Source of the DNA: Lewinella sp. LCG006
GTDB lineage: Bacteria > Bacteroidota > Bacteroidia > Chitinophagales > Saprospiraceae
Direction: 5' to 3'
Length of the DNA: 64,000 bases
NCBI RefSeq assembly: GCF_040784935.1
Contig: NZ_CP160680.1
Coordinates: 1,851,501-1,915,500, forward strand
Position numbers and translations under genes: made by a program. The notes below the pieces were generated by a model, which worked only from the letters and a program-made list of their open reading frames with translations, was not told the origin of the DNA and made no database searches. Position 1 is the first letter of the stretch, and each line of letters starts with the position of its first letter. Of this stretch, positions 8,575 through 18,547 are shown in pieces.

Positions 8575-9172
8575 TCTACAGGAACTTTGGGGTCAGGCAG
8601 ATGATCGGGCGGAAGCCTGGTATGATCGCTTACGACCAGACTTGGTAGCCATTGCTCGCCAAAAGAACGACAGCATCCTGCAACGTATCCGCCGTTTAGT
8701 ACAGGGGGAATTGTTATTTAGTGCTATGGCCTTTATTGGCCTGCTGTTTTATTGGCAAAATTTTCATCTCTTTTTCTTTCTACTCTTGGAATTTACCATC
8801 CTCCTGGTGATGGTCATTTCTTACCGGCATTATTTGCGATTCTCGAGAGAGATCGAGGCCGTGCCCGCAATGAACATCGTTGCATCTACGGAGGCCTATC
8901 TGAATATTCTCCGCGGGTATAAGAAACGATTGGTAAGACTTTCTATCTTGCTTATGCCTTTAGGACTCGTTGTCGGCTTCATGGCCGGATTTGGCCTGGG
9001 AAGTGAAAATGATTACTCCGCATTGCTGCACCTCAAGTTTTGGTTGATCACCATCCCTTCTCTGATTGCCGTAGCGGTGCCTACCTATTATATTACCCTT
9101 TGGTATTACCGATTTTTCATTGGTTCCAAAGAAAAAGAACTGGCAGAAGTATTGGAAAGATTACGGGAATAA
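8561..9172 (+). CDS. Membrane protein co-encoded with the sigma factor
   Basis: A 203-residue protein with a soluble N-terminus (about 1-45), a pair of membrane segments near 50-88, and another pair near 125-185, ending in a short charged tail. No zinc-binding anti-sigma motif is visible. Overlap with the ECF sigma gene suggests a functional pair, and a role as membrane anti-sigma factor or sensor is inferred from position only. It is not recognised as a named family. Confidence 0.8.
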   Translation: MQEFDLQELWGQADDRAEAWYDRLRPDLVAIARQKNDSILQRIRRLVQGELLFSAMAFIGLLFYWQNFHLFFFLLLEFTILLVMVISYRHYLRFSREIEAVPAMNIVASTEAYLNILRGYKKRLVRLSILLMPLGLVVGFMAGFGLGSENDYSALLHLKFWLITIPSLIAVAVPTYYITLWYYRFFIGSKEKELAEVLERLRE

Positions 9173-9191
9173 GGGCTCACTTTACTCCCCC

Positions 9192-10430
9192 CTACTCATA
9201 CCGCAATGACTCAATAGGATCCAGCGCAGCGGCCCGCAATGCAGGATACAAGCCTGACAGCAAACCTACCGCGGTGCAGGTGATCAATGCGACGGTAATC
9301 CAAAGCCAGGGAAACAGGAACGCACTGCCAAAAAGGAAACTTACAATGTTGCCAATCATTACGCCAAGGATAATCCCTAGTATGCCCCCTATCTGGCAGA
9401 TCACTACCGCTTCTGTCAAAAACTGAATAAGGATATTTTTGCTGGTTGCTCCCAATGCCTTCCTGATACCAATTTCGCGCGTTCGCTCCGTTACGGATAC
9501 CAACATGATATTCATCAGACCAATAGCCGCCCCCAAAAGGGTGATAAAACCGATGCTAACGGCTGCCAGCCTCAAATAAACCGTGTTTTCTTTGATGATA
9601 TCCAATAGGCCATCGCTCTTGGAGATTTCAAAGTCATTTTCATCTCCGGCCGAAAGCCGACGAACGTTACGCAAGGTGGTCGTTGCTTCGCCTATAGCCG
9701 CATCAATCCGGCTGGCGTCTGCTACCGAAACCATAATGTTATAGTTGGTTCGTTCAGCACCATAATAGCGCTTTGCGGTCTGAAGAGGGATGAGAATACG
9801 TCGATCCTCGCTCTGGTTCATCGACGAACCTTTTGATTCCAACACGCCTACTACCAGGTATTTCCCATTGGGCGTGGTGATGTATTTGCCCATTGCCCGG
9901 TCACCGTTGCCTGCAAAAAGAACATCCACCATGTCGGAGCCAATAATGGTTACCATACCTCCATTACGAGCTTCTCTGCTGGTGAAGTTTCGACCATATC
10001 TTAGGTTAAAAGCGCGGGCTTCGAGATAATTTTCATCAATTCCAAAAACAGTAACATTGGGATTACTTTCTTCATTTTCGTACTTTATCGTTGCCAGGCC
10101 GCTACAAAAAAGAGACAAAGAAACATTGGAGGGAAAATCATAACGCTCCTTAAACGCTATGGCCTGCTGGTAACTGAAGGGGTCGCCCTGTTTCTGCTGG
10201 CGCCCGTCGCGCCGTCCGCTCACGCCTCTTCCGGCAGGATCAATATCAAACGTATTGGCCCCTAAGTAAGACAGGTTATCATTGAGGGAGTAAATAGCCG
10301 TATCAATAGCCGTGAGGATACCTACAAGCGCCATAATGCCAAAAGCAATAATCACTAGGGTAAGAATGGCACGAAGCCAATTGTCGCGCACCGAACCGAG
10401 TGCAATGCTTATATTTTCTAAGGTATTCAT
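9192..10430 (-). CDS. ABC transporter permease, MacB/FtsX type
   Basis: A 412-residue permease with one N-terminal membrane segment (about 17-40), a large MacB-like periplasmic domain (about 41-280), and three C-terminal segments forming the FtsX domain (about 285-400). The signature SVTERTREIGIRKALGA precedes segment 3, as is normal in the family. Such proteins pair with an ATPase and a periplasmic adaptor to export peptides, lipoproteins or drugs, or to transmit mechanical force. No ATPase gene lies beside it here, so the partner must be encoded elsewhere. Confidence 0.92.
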   Translation of the reverse strand: MNTLENISIALGSVRDNWLRAILTLVIIAFGIMALVGILTAIDTAIYSLNDNLSYLGANTFDIDPAGRGVSGRRDGRQQKQGDPFSYQQAIAFKERYDFPSNVSLSLFCSGLATIKYENEESNPNVTVFGIDENYLEARAFNLRYGRNFTSREARNGGMVTIIGSDMVDVLFAGNGDRAMGKYITTPNGKYLVVGVLESKGSSMNQSEDRRILIPLQTAKRYYGAERTNYNIMVSVADASRIDAAIGEATTTLRNVRRLSAGDENDFEISKSDGLLDIIKENTVYLRLAAVSIGFITLLGAAIGLMNIMLVSVTERTREIGIRKALGATSKNILIQFLTEAVVICQIGGILGIILGVMIGNIVSFLFGSAFLFPWLWITVALITCTAVGLLSGLYPALRAAALDPIESLRYE

Positions 10431-10604
10431 GAAACAGTGGGCTTTAGAGCTACCTACCCGGCACCTCCAGTGACAGCTATAACGAACTGACCAAAGTTAG
10501 TAATCTCCCACACAAAGAAACCAATAGTTCGATCAACAACACCGGTCTTTAGATGAAAAGGCATTCTTTTCGCGTAAGCGTATACTCAGAACTCCTCTTC
10601 TTTG

Positions 10605-11342
10605 CTATGGACGGAAATCCCTCCGCAGCAAACGCAGTGTATGCACAACCTTACCATTCTTATCAACGAGGTTGAGCAGGTAGACGCCTTGGGGGAGATC
10701 ACCCGCCAGGAAACTATCCCCTGGTTGTGGGTTTTCGTAAGATCGGATTTTACGCCCTAGGGTATTATAAAGGTCAATTCGCGCCAAGCTGGGGGTGTTT
10801 GTCAGGAAAAACCGATCGTGAACCGGATTGGGGTAGACCTTAATACGATTGCCAACCTCGACCAATTTTGCCGTATCTTCAGCATCCGTGAGGTTGATTT
10901 GAAAAGATGCCGTTCCAAGAATCGTTTCGGGCCGATCAATATCCCGAAAAACAATATCTACTTTGTTTTGCCCAGTCGTATTGTAAGGGGTAACGGTAAA
11001 AAAAAGATCGAAAGACTCCCCTGCTTCAAGAACTACAGGTGCAAAAACACCTTGGAAAGGGTCGTAGTTGCTGGTCACCGTTGGTGGATAACTCGCCTCT
11101 TTATCACACACCTGGCTCTCCCAGGCATAAGGCTGATAAGCCGTTACTTTATCCCAGCGCAACTTAAACCGGCGGCCAGAGGTATTCTTAACTTCTACCT
11201 TCATTACTTCTTCGTAACTAACATCATTGGAGGTGATGCTAATTTGCTTACGGGTACTTGCTGGCTCGATACTCAATGATCGCTGGGCAGCAAGAGAAAA
11301 GCCGAAAACCAACAATAAGGTAAAAAGTAAACTTGCCTTCAT
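10605..11342 (-). CDS. Secreted protein with T9SS type A sorting domain
   Basis: A 245-residue protein with a Sec signal peptide (residues 1-19, ending SLAAQ), a beta-sandwich-like middle (about 25-160), and a C-terminal T9SS domain beginning near 168 (VYPNPVHDRF, then IDLYNTLGRKIRSY, then LPQGVYLLNL). It should cross the outer membrane through the type IX machinery and be attached or released. The middle has no recognised enzymatic motif. It is transcribed in the same direction as the next T9SS gene but is separated from it. Confidence 0.9.
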   Translation of the reverse strand: MKASLLFTLLLVFGFSLAAQRSLSIEPASTRKQISITSNDVSYEEVMKVEVKNTSGRRFKLRWDKVTAYQPYAWESQVCDKEASYPPTVTSNYDPFQGVFAPVVLEAGESFDLFFTVTPYNTTGQNKVDIVFRDIDRPETILGTASFQINLTDAEDTAKLVEVGNRIKVYPNPVHDRFFLTNTPSLARIDLYNTLGRKIRSYENPQPGDSFLAGDLPQGVYLLNLVDKNGKVVHTLRLLRRDFRP

Positions 11343-11460
11343 AATGACTAAATACAGCGTGTAATATTGGAGCTATCCAACAAAGTTAGTACAAAATAAT
11401 AAAGGCAGATGGAATTATTGAGACGAAGGAACACCACAAAAATAAAAAAATGTGGCAATA

Positions 11461-13272
11461 CTAAGGCTGCACAACAAAGGGCAAAGTATGCAATTGTTCG
11501 TTGTAGCGAATTTGCAATAGGTAATAACCCGCAGGTTGTTGGTTATTTTGCGGCAACCGCGACTGGTCACCTTGTTCCAGCACCGCACCATTCACTGACA
11601 CGAGTTGCCATTCATAAGTAGCTGGTGGAGTGTCTGGCCACACAATTTGCAGCGTATGCCCTGCTGGCAAAGGGTTAGGAAACAAACGTGGAACGGCCTT
11701 TTCATCCTCCAACAGGGTATTGTATGTAGTAATGGAGCCGACGGTAAAATGCTTTTCTTCTAAAGTGCCAAATTCTGCCCCTTGTAGGAGTACATTACCA
11801 TTGGCCTGCCGAAGTCGATAAAAACCATTGCCATAATAACAGCAAAGGCCATCTCCATAATCATCTAAAATCCGCAACTCGTAACAGCCCGCCGCAGGGA
11901 GATAAAACTCCTCAATGATGAAGGTACTATTACTGTATGCTCCGGGATCAGAGGGAGTAGCAATTTGCGATCCTCCATTGGTTTCGCCCACGACTTCATT
12001 ACCGCCATTGGCTAGAATCGTCCCCGATTCATCTACAACCTCCCAGTAAAGTTCATACCCGAATTCGTCCGTACGTATTGCCAATTGAAAAAAAGAATCC
12101 TCAACTTGTGGAGCCAACGTAAAGTGATGCTCACGCGCATTGTTAAAGCTGGTAGGATCAGCATAGTTATTAGGCCCCTCTAAGTTGACGTAAAGGGTAT
12201 TGGTACTTTCTCCAGCCAGTGTAGCAATGGGGTCCAACTCCAAAGTAAGCGACTCCAAGGGTGCTACCTCCCCAGACCAGCTGATGGAGTTTGTTGCTCC
12301 ACCAAGTATACCATAGTTCACGGTGCAAGAGGTAAGTACTTCCTGCCCATCATTTCTGAAAATAATTGATGGACTAAGGAAGGGGTCACAGGTATCGTCG
12401 GGTGCAATAACGGCCACCAAATTTGCATCGGAAAGATAATCAGAAACCAGGTGGGGCACAACTTCTACACCATTAAGTACCTCTTGTTGATTGTTGCTAA
12501 TAAATATAGCCAGTTCTATATTGACAGGATCCATCCAGACATCGCGATAGTAGACGGGAAGGTCAATATTGTAAGTTAAGCTTCCAAAAGTACCTGCCGA
12601 AGTAGTTGTAATAATGTGACCTCCTTGCCCCGTCAGAAACTCTCGGAAAAGATGTTGATGGGTGTAATAATCTCCCGCATTACCTCCGTGCTGAGGAGCG
12701 AGAACATTATTTTGCAAAACTGCTACGTGCAAACGATTAGTATTGACGGCAACATCCCCGGTATAGTAGTATTCTATATAGAGCTCAAGCTGCCGCGTAG
12801 ATATGTTCAGCGTTGCTTCAGCCGCAATATTTACGGGGGCTGGCTGGGGAAGAATTTCGCCAATGGCTTCCGCCCAATTGCTCCTTCCAACAGCTGTAGA
12901 CCCCGGTATACTCTGCTCTAGGCCAGGAAAAACATGACGATTCACCGTAGCAGCAGGATAGCCGCTGAGTTGTGATTGTTCCTGCAACAAGGCACTGTAG
13001 TCATTCCCTAAATCAGGATCATCACCAATGGGGGTCGCATAGGGGCCTGTTTGGTAATTAATGAGCACCAACTGTTCGCCTAGGTCTTCTTCCAAACTTT
13101 GCAGAATCTGATGACCGTGTGGGCAGTATACACAGTAAATACCACCGAATTCTTCGACAACGGCATGTTTGTTTTGCGGACTGGTACTAACAATGGTTTG
13201 GGCACTGACTCCCAAGGGAAGGAACAGTACAGCTGTAAAAACCACCAATACACTTTTGATCCAACTAACCAT
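11461..13272 (-). CDS. Omp28-related secreted protein with CxxC motif and T9SS domain
   Basis: A 603-residue protein. A signal peptide (1-24) is followed by a thioredoxin-like Omp28 domain with the redox-type motif CVYC (Cys47, Cys50) in a FGGIYCVYCPHG context, seen in Omp28-related proteins of Bacteroidota. Later parts include a beta-sandwich region (about 290-385) and a domain with GDGLCCYYGNG (about 480). The C-terminal T9SS domain begins near 525 (LFPNPLPAGH, then YEWQLVSVNGAVLEQ). The function of the CxxC is not shown; thiol exchange at the cell surface is possible. Confidence 0.9.
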   Translation of the reverse strand: MVSWIKSVLVVFTAVLFLPLGVSAQTIVSTSPQNKHAVVEEFGGIYCVYCPHGHQILQSLEEDLGEQLVLINYQTGPYATPIGDDPDLGNDYSALLQEQSQLSGYPAATVNRHVFPGLEQSIPGSTAVGRSNWAEAIGEILPQPAPVNIAAEATLNISTRQLELYIEYYYTGDVAVNTNRLHVAVLQNNVLAPQHGGNAGDYYTHQHLFREFLTGQGGHIITTTSAGTFGSLTYNIDLPVYYRDVWMDPVNIELAIFISNNQQEVLNGVEVVPHLVSDYLSDANLVAVIAPDDTCDPFLSPSIIFRNDGQEVLTSCTVNYGILGGATNSISWSGEVAPLESLTLELDPIATLAGESTNTLYVNLEGPNNYADPTSFNNAREHHFTLAPQVEDSFFQLAIRTDEFGYELYWEVVDESGTILANGGNEVVGETNGGSQIATPSDPGAYSNSTFIIEEFYLPAAGCYELRILDDYGDGLCCYYGNGFYRLRQANGNVLLQGAEFGTLEEKHFTVGSITTYNTLLEDEKAVPRLFPNPLPAGHTLQIVWPDTPPATYEWQLVSVNGAVLEQGDQSRLPQNNQQPAGYYLLQIRYNEQLHTLPFVVQP

Positions 13273-13502
13273 AGGCCAAAGCTAATTCTTTATGCGGCAA
13301 GGTCATGACTCCGTTCCGACAAATTTTGCAAAGATTATGGGAAAAAACGAATATTAATCGGCAAGGAGAACGGAATTGACGTACATATAACGAAAATAGA
13401 GAAGATTGTCCAGAAACGGACGCTACCCGTGATTAGGTATTTGGCAAAAACGCAAATATTCCTGGAAAGCATTACCTTGTTTCAACGAACAAACCACGTA
13501 CT

Positions 13503-14840
13503 ATGCACATTGCGATTATCGGAAACGGAATTAGCGGCGTTACTACAGCTCGTTTTTTGCGCAAGCAGAGCGATCATGAAATCACTTTGATTTCAGGAGA
13601 AACTGATTATTTTTTTTCTCGCACGGCACTCATGTACATCTACATGGGGCATATGCGGTTTTCCGATACGCAACCTTACCAGCCTTATTTTTGGAAAAAA
13701 AATAGGATCAACCTCAAAAAGGGGTATGTTGAAAGCATTGATTTTACAAAGCAAACCCTCCAATTTAAAGATGGAGAAAATATGCCCTACGACAAACTGG
13801 TACTCGCACTGGGCAGCACCCCTAATAAGTTTGGCTGGCCGGGTCAAGACCTGGAAGGCGTAGGTGGCCTATACAGCTATCAGGATCTCGAAAACATGGA
13901 ATCCCATAGCGAGGGTTTGCAACATGCTGTGATTGTAGGTGGAGGACTGATCGGTATTGAGATGGCCGAAATGTTCCATTCGCGCCATATCCCCGTCACC
14001 TTCCTGGTTCGAGAAAAAAGCTACTGGAACAACGTTCTGCCTGCTGAGGAATCGGAGATGATCAATCGACATATCAAAAAAAGTGGCATTGATCTGCGCC
14101 TGGAAACCGAATTAAAAGAAATTATTGATGATGGAAGAGGCCGGGCTGCTGCTGTCATCACCAATACCGGAGAGCGGATTGATTGTGGCTACGTAGGGCT
14201 TACTGCCGGCGTGAGCCCCAACATCGCCTTCTTGAAAAATACCGACCTGGAAGTAGGCCGGGGAATTTTAGTCAATGAAAACCTGGAAACCAATCTCCCC
14301 AATGTATATGCTGTCGGTGATTGCGCCCAGCTCAGGGAAGCCCGCCCGGGCCGACGCCCCATTGAGGCAATATGGTACACCGGACGCATGATGGGGGAAG
14401 TAGCTGCCTATAACATCTGTGGCAAACCAACGGCCTACGATCCAGGCATCTGGTTCAATTCTGCTAAATTCGTCGACATTGAGTACCAGGTTTACGGTGA
14501 TGTCCCTGCCGATATTCCTGAAGACATGGCTACCCTCTATTGGGAACACGAAGACGGCGAAAAAGCAGTTCGCATCAACTACGACGCCCATGATGGCCAT
14601 ATTCGTGGCTTCAACCTTATGGGCGTTCGCTACCGCCATGAAGTCTGCGAAAAATGGCTGGCACAAAAAACGAACGTCGAAGAAGTCCTCCAAAATTTAG
14701 GCCTCGCCAATTTCGATCCTGAATTCTACGACCAATACGAAACAGAGCTCGTAAAGGCTTACAACCAAAAAAGCGGTAAACAGCTTACTTTGAAAAAGCG
14801 CCGCGGCTTAGCACAAGCGTTGGCTTTCTTAAAATCGTAG
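13503..14840 (+). CDS. FAD/NAD(P)-dependent oxidoreductase
   Basis: A 445-residue flavoprotein of the pyridine nucleotide-disulfide oxidoreductase fold. The FAD-binding site is at the N-terminus (GNGISG), the NAD(P)-binding site near 145 (VIVGGGLIGIEMAE), and the second FAD motif near 275 (VYAVGDCAQL). It lacks a CxxxxC active-site disulfide, which places it nearer to NirB-like, rubredoxin or ferredoxin reductase flavoproteins than to true disulfide reductases. The electron acceptor cannot be told from sequence. The gene is monocistronic and convergent with the TonB receptor. Confidence 0.9.
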   Translation: MHIAIIGNGISGVTTARFLRKQSDHEITLISGETDYFFSRTALMYIYMGHMRFSDTQPYQPYFWKKNRINLKKGYVESIDFTKQTLQFKDGENMPYDKLVLALGSTPNKFGWPGQDLEGVGGLYSYQDLENMESHSEGLQHAVIVGGGLIGIEMAEMFHSRHIPVTFLVREKSYWNNVLPAEESEMINRHIKKSGIDLRLETELKEIIDDGRGRAAAVITNTGERIDCGYVGLTAGVSPNIAFLKNTDLEVGRGILVNENLETNLPNVYAVGDCAQLREARPGRRPIEAIWYTGRMMGEVAAYNICGKPTAYDPGIWFNSAKFVDIEYQVYGDVPADIPEDMATLYWEHEDGEKAVRINYDAHDGHIRGFNLMGVRYRHEVCEKWLAQKTNVEEVLQNLGLANFDPEFYDQYETELVKAYNQKSGKQLTLKKRRGLAQALAFLKS

Positions 14841-14916
14841 CAGAGGGGTTTTATAGTCCTCCAAGGCAGAATTTCTTTTTTTGTAAATATGCTGGCTGCT
14901 GTCAATAACCTCTCTA

Positions 14917-17733
14917 TTACCCTACCTTAAATTGCCGCAAATCATATTTAAAGTTGAGCATAAAATATTGTTGCAGGACATTGGTTTGCAGGTCTTGCGT
15001 ATATGTTTCGGTGATTGTTCGTGACAGACTGTTGTTTTGCTTGAGAAGGTCAAAAACGGAGAGCGAAATCTCCCCTCTTTGGCTTTCAAATATTTTCTTC
15101 CCAATACTCATGTTCCAGAGTAGATAATTTTGGTCAAAATCGTCCGCAAGCCCTTGGTAGAATTGGTGCGTAAGGTCGGTTCTAAACACCAGGCCATTGC
15201 CCAAAATCCAGGCCAACTTCAAGCGGGTGCTTTGGTTGAGGTAATTGTTGTTGCTTTGGGTTTGCAAGGAGTTGGTAGCCACATTGTACCGACTGCGTGA
15301 AGAGACCGTAAAATCTACTTGCTCGCTAATATTACTGCTCAGGGTAAACCCTATTCCATAGCTGGTATTGCTTGAATAATTCAAAGCTTCATTGACCATT
15401 CCCGGTGTTTTAACATAATCGGTTGAAAAATCCAGATTGATATTTGATTTGATAACAGCCAGGGGAAAACCATAGGTAACCAGAGAGCGCAAATTCCAGT
15501 AGCCATCAAGGTTCACCGTTTGGGTAAGTTGGCTTCCTGCGGCAACATTGTTTTCGACCAGAACTGGGAAATCGTTGGTACTGGTTCCCAAGTAGGTACT
15601 TTTTCCGAGGTAATTATTGGTATACCCTCCTCTGAGCAAAACAAATAACACGGAAGATTTCTCGGTATTCGTCTTTGAATACCTCGCATTCATGCTGTGC
15701 TGATAAGCTTGTACGAGGTTGGCATTGCCAATGGTCAACTGAAGCGGGTTGCTGTTGTCAATCACCTCTTGCAACTGATCGGTAGAAGGGAGCTGCGTAC
15801 TGGCACGATAGGACAAGTTAAAGTTTTCCGTTTTGGAAAACTGGTAACGCAACCTGAGCAAGGGCAGCACATTTAAAAACGTACGCTCACTGCTGTTTTC
15901 AAAAGGAAAAACTTGTTCACCTATCAAATTGGCCTGCTGTACATTGGCCCTGGTCGTGATTGACAGATCTCCTTGCCGAAAATTATAACCTCCTCCCAAT
16001 TGTTGGGTGTAATAATCATTGGAATAAAGATTACTAAGGCCCGTATTGAGCAAGTCATAATCCTGAGTTGCCTCGTCAAAGTCGCGGGTTTCCTTGTCGC
16101 TTTCTTCTTGTTGATAACTCGTCCGATAATTGAAAGTCAGCATGCTATTTTTTCCAAGAGGTTCGGTGTACTGAAAGTTTGCTGCCATGTTCCAGCTGTT
16201 TAAGTCGAGGGTCGACTGCTGCTGTAGCGAGGTAGAATCTGGTGAAGGCGTTGTGAATATATTCTCAGAAAAAAGGAAATTCTCCCCTTCCTTAGGGGCA
16301 TAACCGGCATTGACATTAACGGAAAAAGTACGGCCTCTTTTAGCAAACTTGTGCCTCCACAGGAGGCTATTGCTCCAATTCATGGCCGCGAGGTCAGCAT
16401 TAAAATCGAGGTCGGTTTGACTTAGTAAGTTATCATTCAACAGGGTTTGCCCCAATAGGGTTTCTACACCATTGTTGCTTTGCCAAGACAGCTTGGGTTG
16501 CCAGATGATAGAATTTTGGGGATTGACATCATAATTCAAACGGCCTGCGAAGCGATGATTAGTATTGGTACTCGTCGCCCGGCTTTCTTCTGTATAAAAT
16601 TCGTTGATCCCTTCGGTATCAAAAAACTGCTGCCGTGTTAATTGAGTAGCATTGTTCATGGATGTGTTGAAAAAATAGCTTGCGGACAGTTCTATCTTTT
16701 CGCCCCATTTATCCGAAAAATTGACACCAAAGGCATTCGCACTCGTAATCCCGCCCTGTTGGGCAACCAAAAAATCGTTGGCATTGCCACTATTACCATC
16801 TCGTCCCCGCCCTCTGCCGCCGCCTCGGCGACCACCTCCCCGACTACCACCAGAAGAGCTTACGACACCCAGTAAATCTTCCGAAGAAAAATTCTGTTGA
16901 TTGATATTGTTTGACAGGCCAAGTAAAGAAATACGTTGGTCACCACTGAAGAAGTTGATATTCCCTCCTGCCTGGTATTTATCTTCATAACCGTAGCCAG
17001 CATAAACTTTGCCAAAAGTACCATTACGCATCTCCGTTTTGGTGATAATATTAATGGTTTTGGAGACCTCACCATCATCAAACCCCGTAAATTGAGCTTG
17101 GTCACTTTGTTGATCAAAAATTTGGATCTTATCTATCACTTCCGCGGGGAGGTTATGAAGTGCGGCAGCGGGATCGCTACCGAAGAAGGGTTTTCCATCC
17201 ACTAAGACCTGCTTTACATCTTCTCCTTGGGCCTGAATTTTACCACCCTCAAGATTAACGGTGGGCATTTTTTCAATCAAGTCCTCGGCACTAGCATCGG
17301 GGAGTATTTTATAAGCATCGGCATTAAACTGGGTGGTGTCGCCCATTTGTATGACAGGCAAGACTTTTTCTGTCACCTGTATTTCTTCCAATTCTACGCC
17401 TTCTTGAAGTGACAACACCCCCAAGTCGAGGGCTCGGTCATTGACAATGATTTCTCTGCGAATTTCCTGAAAGCCAATAAACGAAACCGACAATTGATAA
17501 GCGCCTTTTGACACGGCATCAAATCGAAAAACACCTCTCTCATTTGTGATGGTAGCAAGGGTATTGCTATTGTTTTCACCAACAAGCACAACGTGAGCAC
17601 CGGGTAATACTCCTCCGTTAGCAGCATCAGTAATTCGACCTTCTACAGGAAAATTCTGCGCAGTAGCAATTGTAGTAACGAATAGACTCAATAAGGCGAA
17701 CAAGATAGGCTTCATAGGAAATTGATTTAGCAA
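14917..17733 (-). CDS. TonB-dependent-receptor-like outer-membrane protein
   Basis: A 938-residue outer-membrane protein. A signal peptide (ending ATAQ) is followed by a carboxypeptidase-regulatory-like domain (about 30-110), a plug domain (about 125-230, with LEGGKIQAQGEDVKQVLVDG) and a long beta barrel of the OMP_b-brl_3 type. An Arg/Gly-rich patch near residues 295-317 is unusual for a barrel and may be a surface loop. The start could instead be the second Met at 17715, which begins a better signal peptide. It follows a LytS-like kinase and LytTR regulator in the same direction, suggesting that this pair controls it or senses its substrate, which is unknown. Confidence 0.92.
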   Translation of the reverse strand: MLNQFPMKPILFALLSLFVTTIATAQNFPVEGRITDAANGGVLPGAHVVLVGENNSNTLATITNERGVFRFDAVSKGAYQLSVSFIGFQEIRREIIVNDRALDLGVLSLQEGVELEEIQVTEKVLPVIQMGDTTQFNADAYKILPDASAEDLIEKMPTVNLEGGKIQAQGEDVKQVLVDGKPFFGSDPAAALHNLPAEVIDKIQIFDQQSDQAQFTGFDDGEVSKTINIITKTEMRNGTFGKVYAGYGYEDKYQAGGNINFFSGDQRISLLGLSNNINQQNFSSEDLLGVVSSSGGSRGGGRRGGGRGRGRDGNSGNANDFLVAQQGGITSANAFGVNFSDKWGEKIELSASYFFNTSMNNATQLTRQQFFDTEGINEFYTEESRATSTNTNHRFAGRLNYDVNPQNSIIWQPKLSWQSNNGVETLLGQTLLNDNLLSQTDLDFNADLAAMNWSNSLLWRHKFAKRGRTFSVNVNAGYAPKEGENFLFSENIFTTPSPDSTSLQQQSTLDLNSWNMAANFQYTEPLGKNSMLTFNYRTSYQQEESDKETRDFDEATQDYDLLNTGLSNLYSNDYYTQQLGGGYNFRQGDLSITTRANVQQANLIGEQVFPFENSSERTFLNVLPLLRLRYQFSKTENFNLSYRASTQLPSTDQLQEVIDNSNPLQLTIGNANLVQAYQHSMNARYSKTNTEKSSVLFVLLRGGYTNNYLGKSTYLGTSTNDFPVLVENNVAAGSQLTQTVNLDGYWNLRSLVTYGFPLAVIKSNINLDFSTDYVKTPGMVNEALNYSSNTSYGIGFTLSSNISEQVDFTVSSRSRYNVATNSLQTQSNNNYLNQSTRLKLAWILGNGLVFRTDLTHQFYQGLADDFDQNYLLWNMSIGKKIFESQRGEISLSVFDLLKQNNSLSRTITETYTQDLQTNVLQQYFMLNFKYDLRQFKVG

Positions 17734-17806
17734 AATAGTTATCAGTAATCTCGATTTACAAACTACGGTACTTGGACAACTTCCGCCTTCCTTATTTTCC
17801 CACCAC

Positions 17807-18547
17807 TCAGAAAATAATCTCTTTCACCTTGGGGGCATAACTCCGGCTCACCCTCACTACATCGCCATTGTGCATCCTTACGTCGTAGGTATGCCCTTCG
17901 CGAAAGACTTCTTTGACATAGTTAATATTAATAATGGTAGAGCGATGAATCCGTAAAAAAAGCTGGGGATTCAGCTTGACTTCGATTTGACCAATCCCGT
18001 ATTGACTAAGGAAGCGTTGCTCGGCAGTGATCAAGCTGCTGTAATCACCATCGGCACTTATATATTGGATATCTGCCACACTGACGGCCACGAGTTTGCT
18101 GCCTTTGGCGACCAAAATTTTACTTGGATAAGCATTGCGGTCTTTGTCATCCACCATGGCTTGGGTAAGTTGCAAAACTGCCTGTTGTGGTTGGTGAAGT
18201 CGTTTACTCAGGTGATTGATAGCTGCTTCAAAACGCTCACGGGTATAAGGTTTGAGCAAGTAATCTACCGCGTGTAATTCAAAGGCTTTGAGCGCGTACT
18301 GATCAAAAGCCGTGGAGAAAATAATCAGTGGCAGTTCATCCAGATGGGTGAGCACCTCTAGCCCCGTCAGGCCAGGCATCTGTACATCCAGAAAAATCAA
18401 TTCGGGCCGCAGTGCTTTGATCATCCGTACCGCATCAACGCCATTATTGGCTTCTCCTACGATAATCAACTCGGGATGATTGGACAGGTACTCCCGCAGT
18501 AGCTGCCGGGCGGGAGCCTCGTCGTCAATGAGAATTACTTTCTGCAT
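17807..18547 (-). CDS. LytTR-family response regulator
   Basis: A 246-residue DNA-binding regulator. The receiver domain (about 1-120) has the acidic pair in IDDEAPARQLL, the phosphoacceptor Asp in LIFLDVQMPG (about 54) and the conserved Lys in LLKPYTRERF. The LytTR DNA-binding domain occupies about 140-246 (ILVAKGSKLVAV, then FLRIHRSTIININY). Its start overlaps the end of the kinase gene by 23 bases, so they are translationally coupled. The kinase phosphorylates it in the family's known scheme. Confidence 0.95.
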   Translation of the reverse strand: MQKVILIDDEAPARQLLREYLSNHPELIIVGEANNGVDAVRMIKALRPELIFLDVQMPGLTGLEVLTHLDELPLIIFSTAFDQYALKAFELHAVDYLLKPYTRERFEAAINHLSKRLHQPQQAVLQLTQAMVDDKDRNAYPSKILVAKGSKLVAVSVADIQYISADGDYSSLITAEQRFLSQYGIGQIEVKLNPQLFLRIHRSTIININYVKEVFREGHTYDVRMHNGDVVRVSRSYAPKVKEIIF

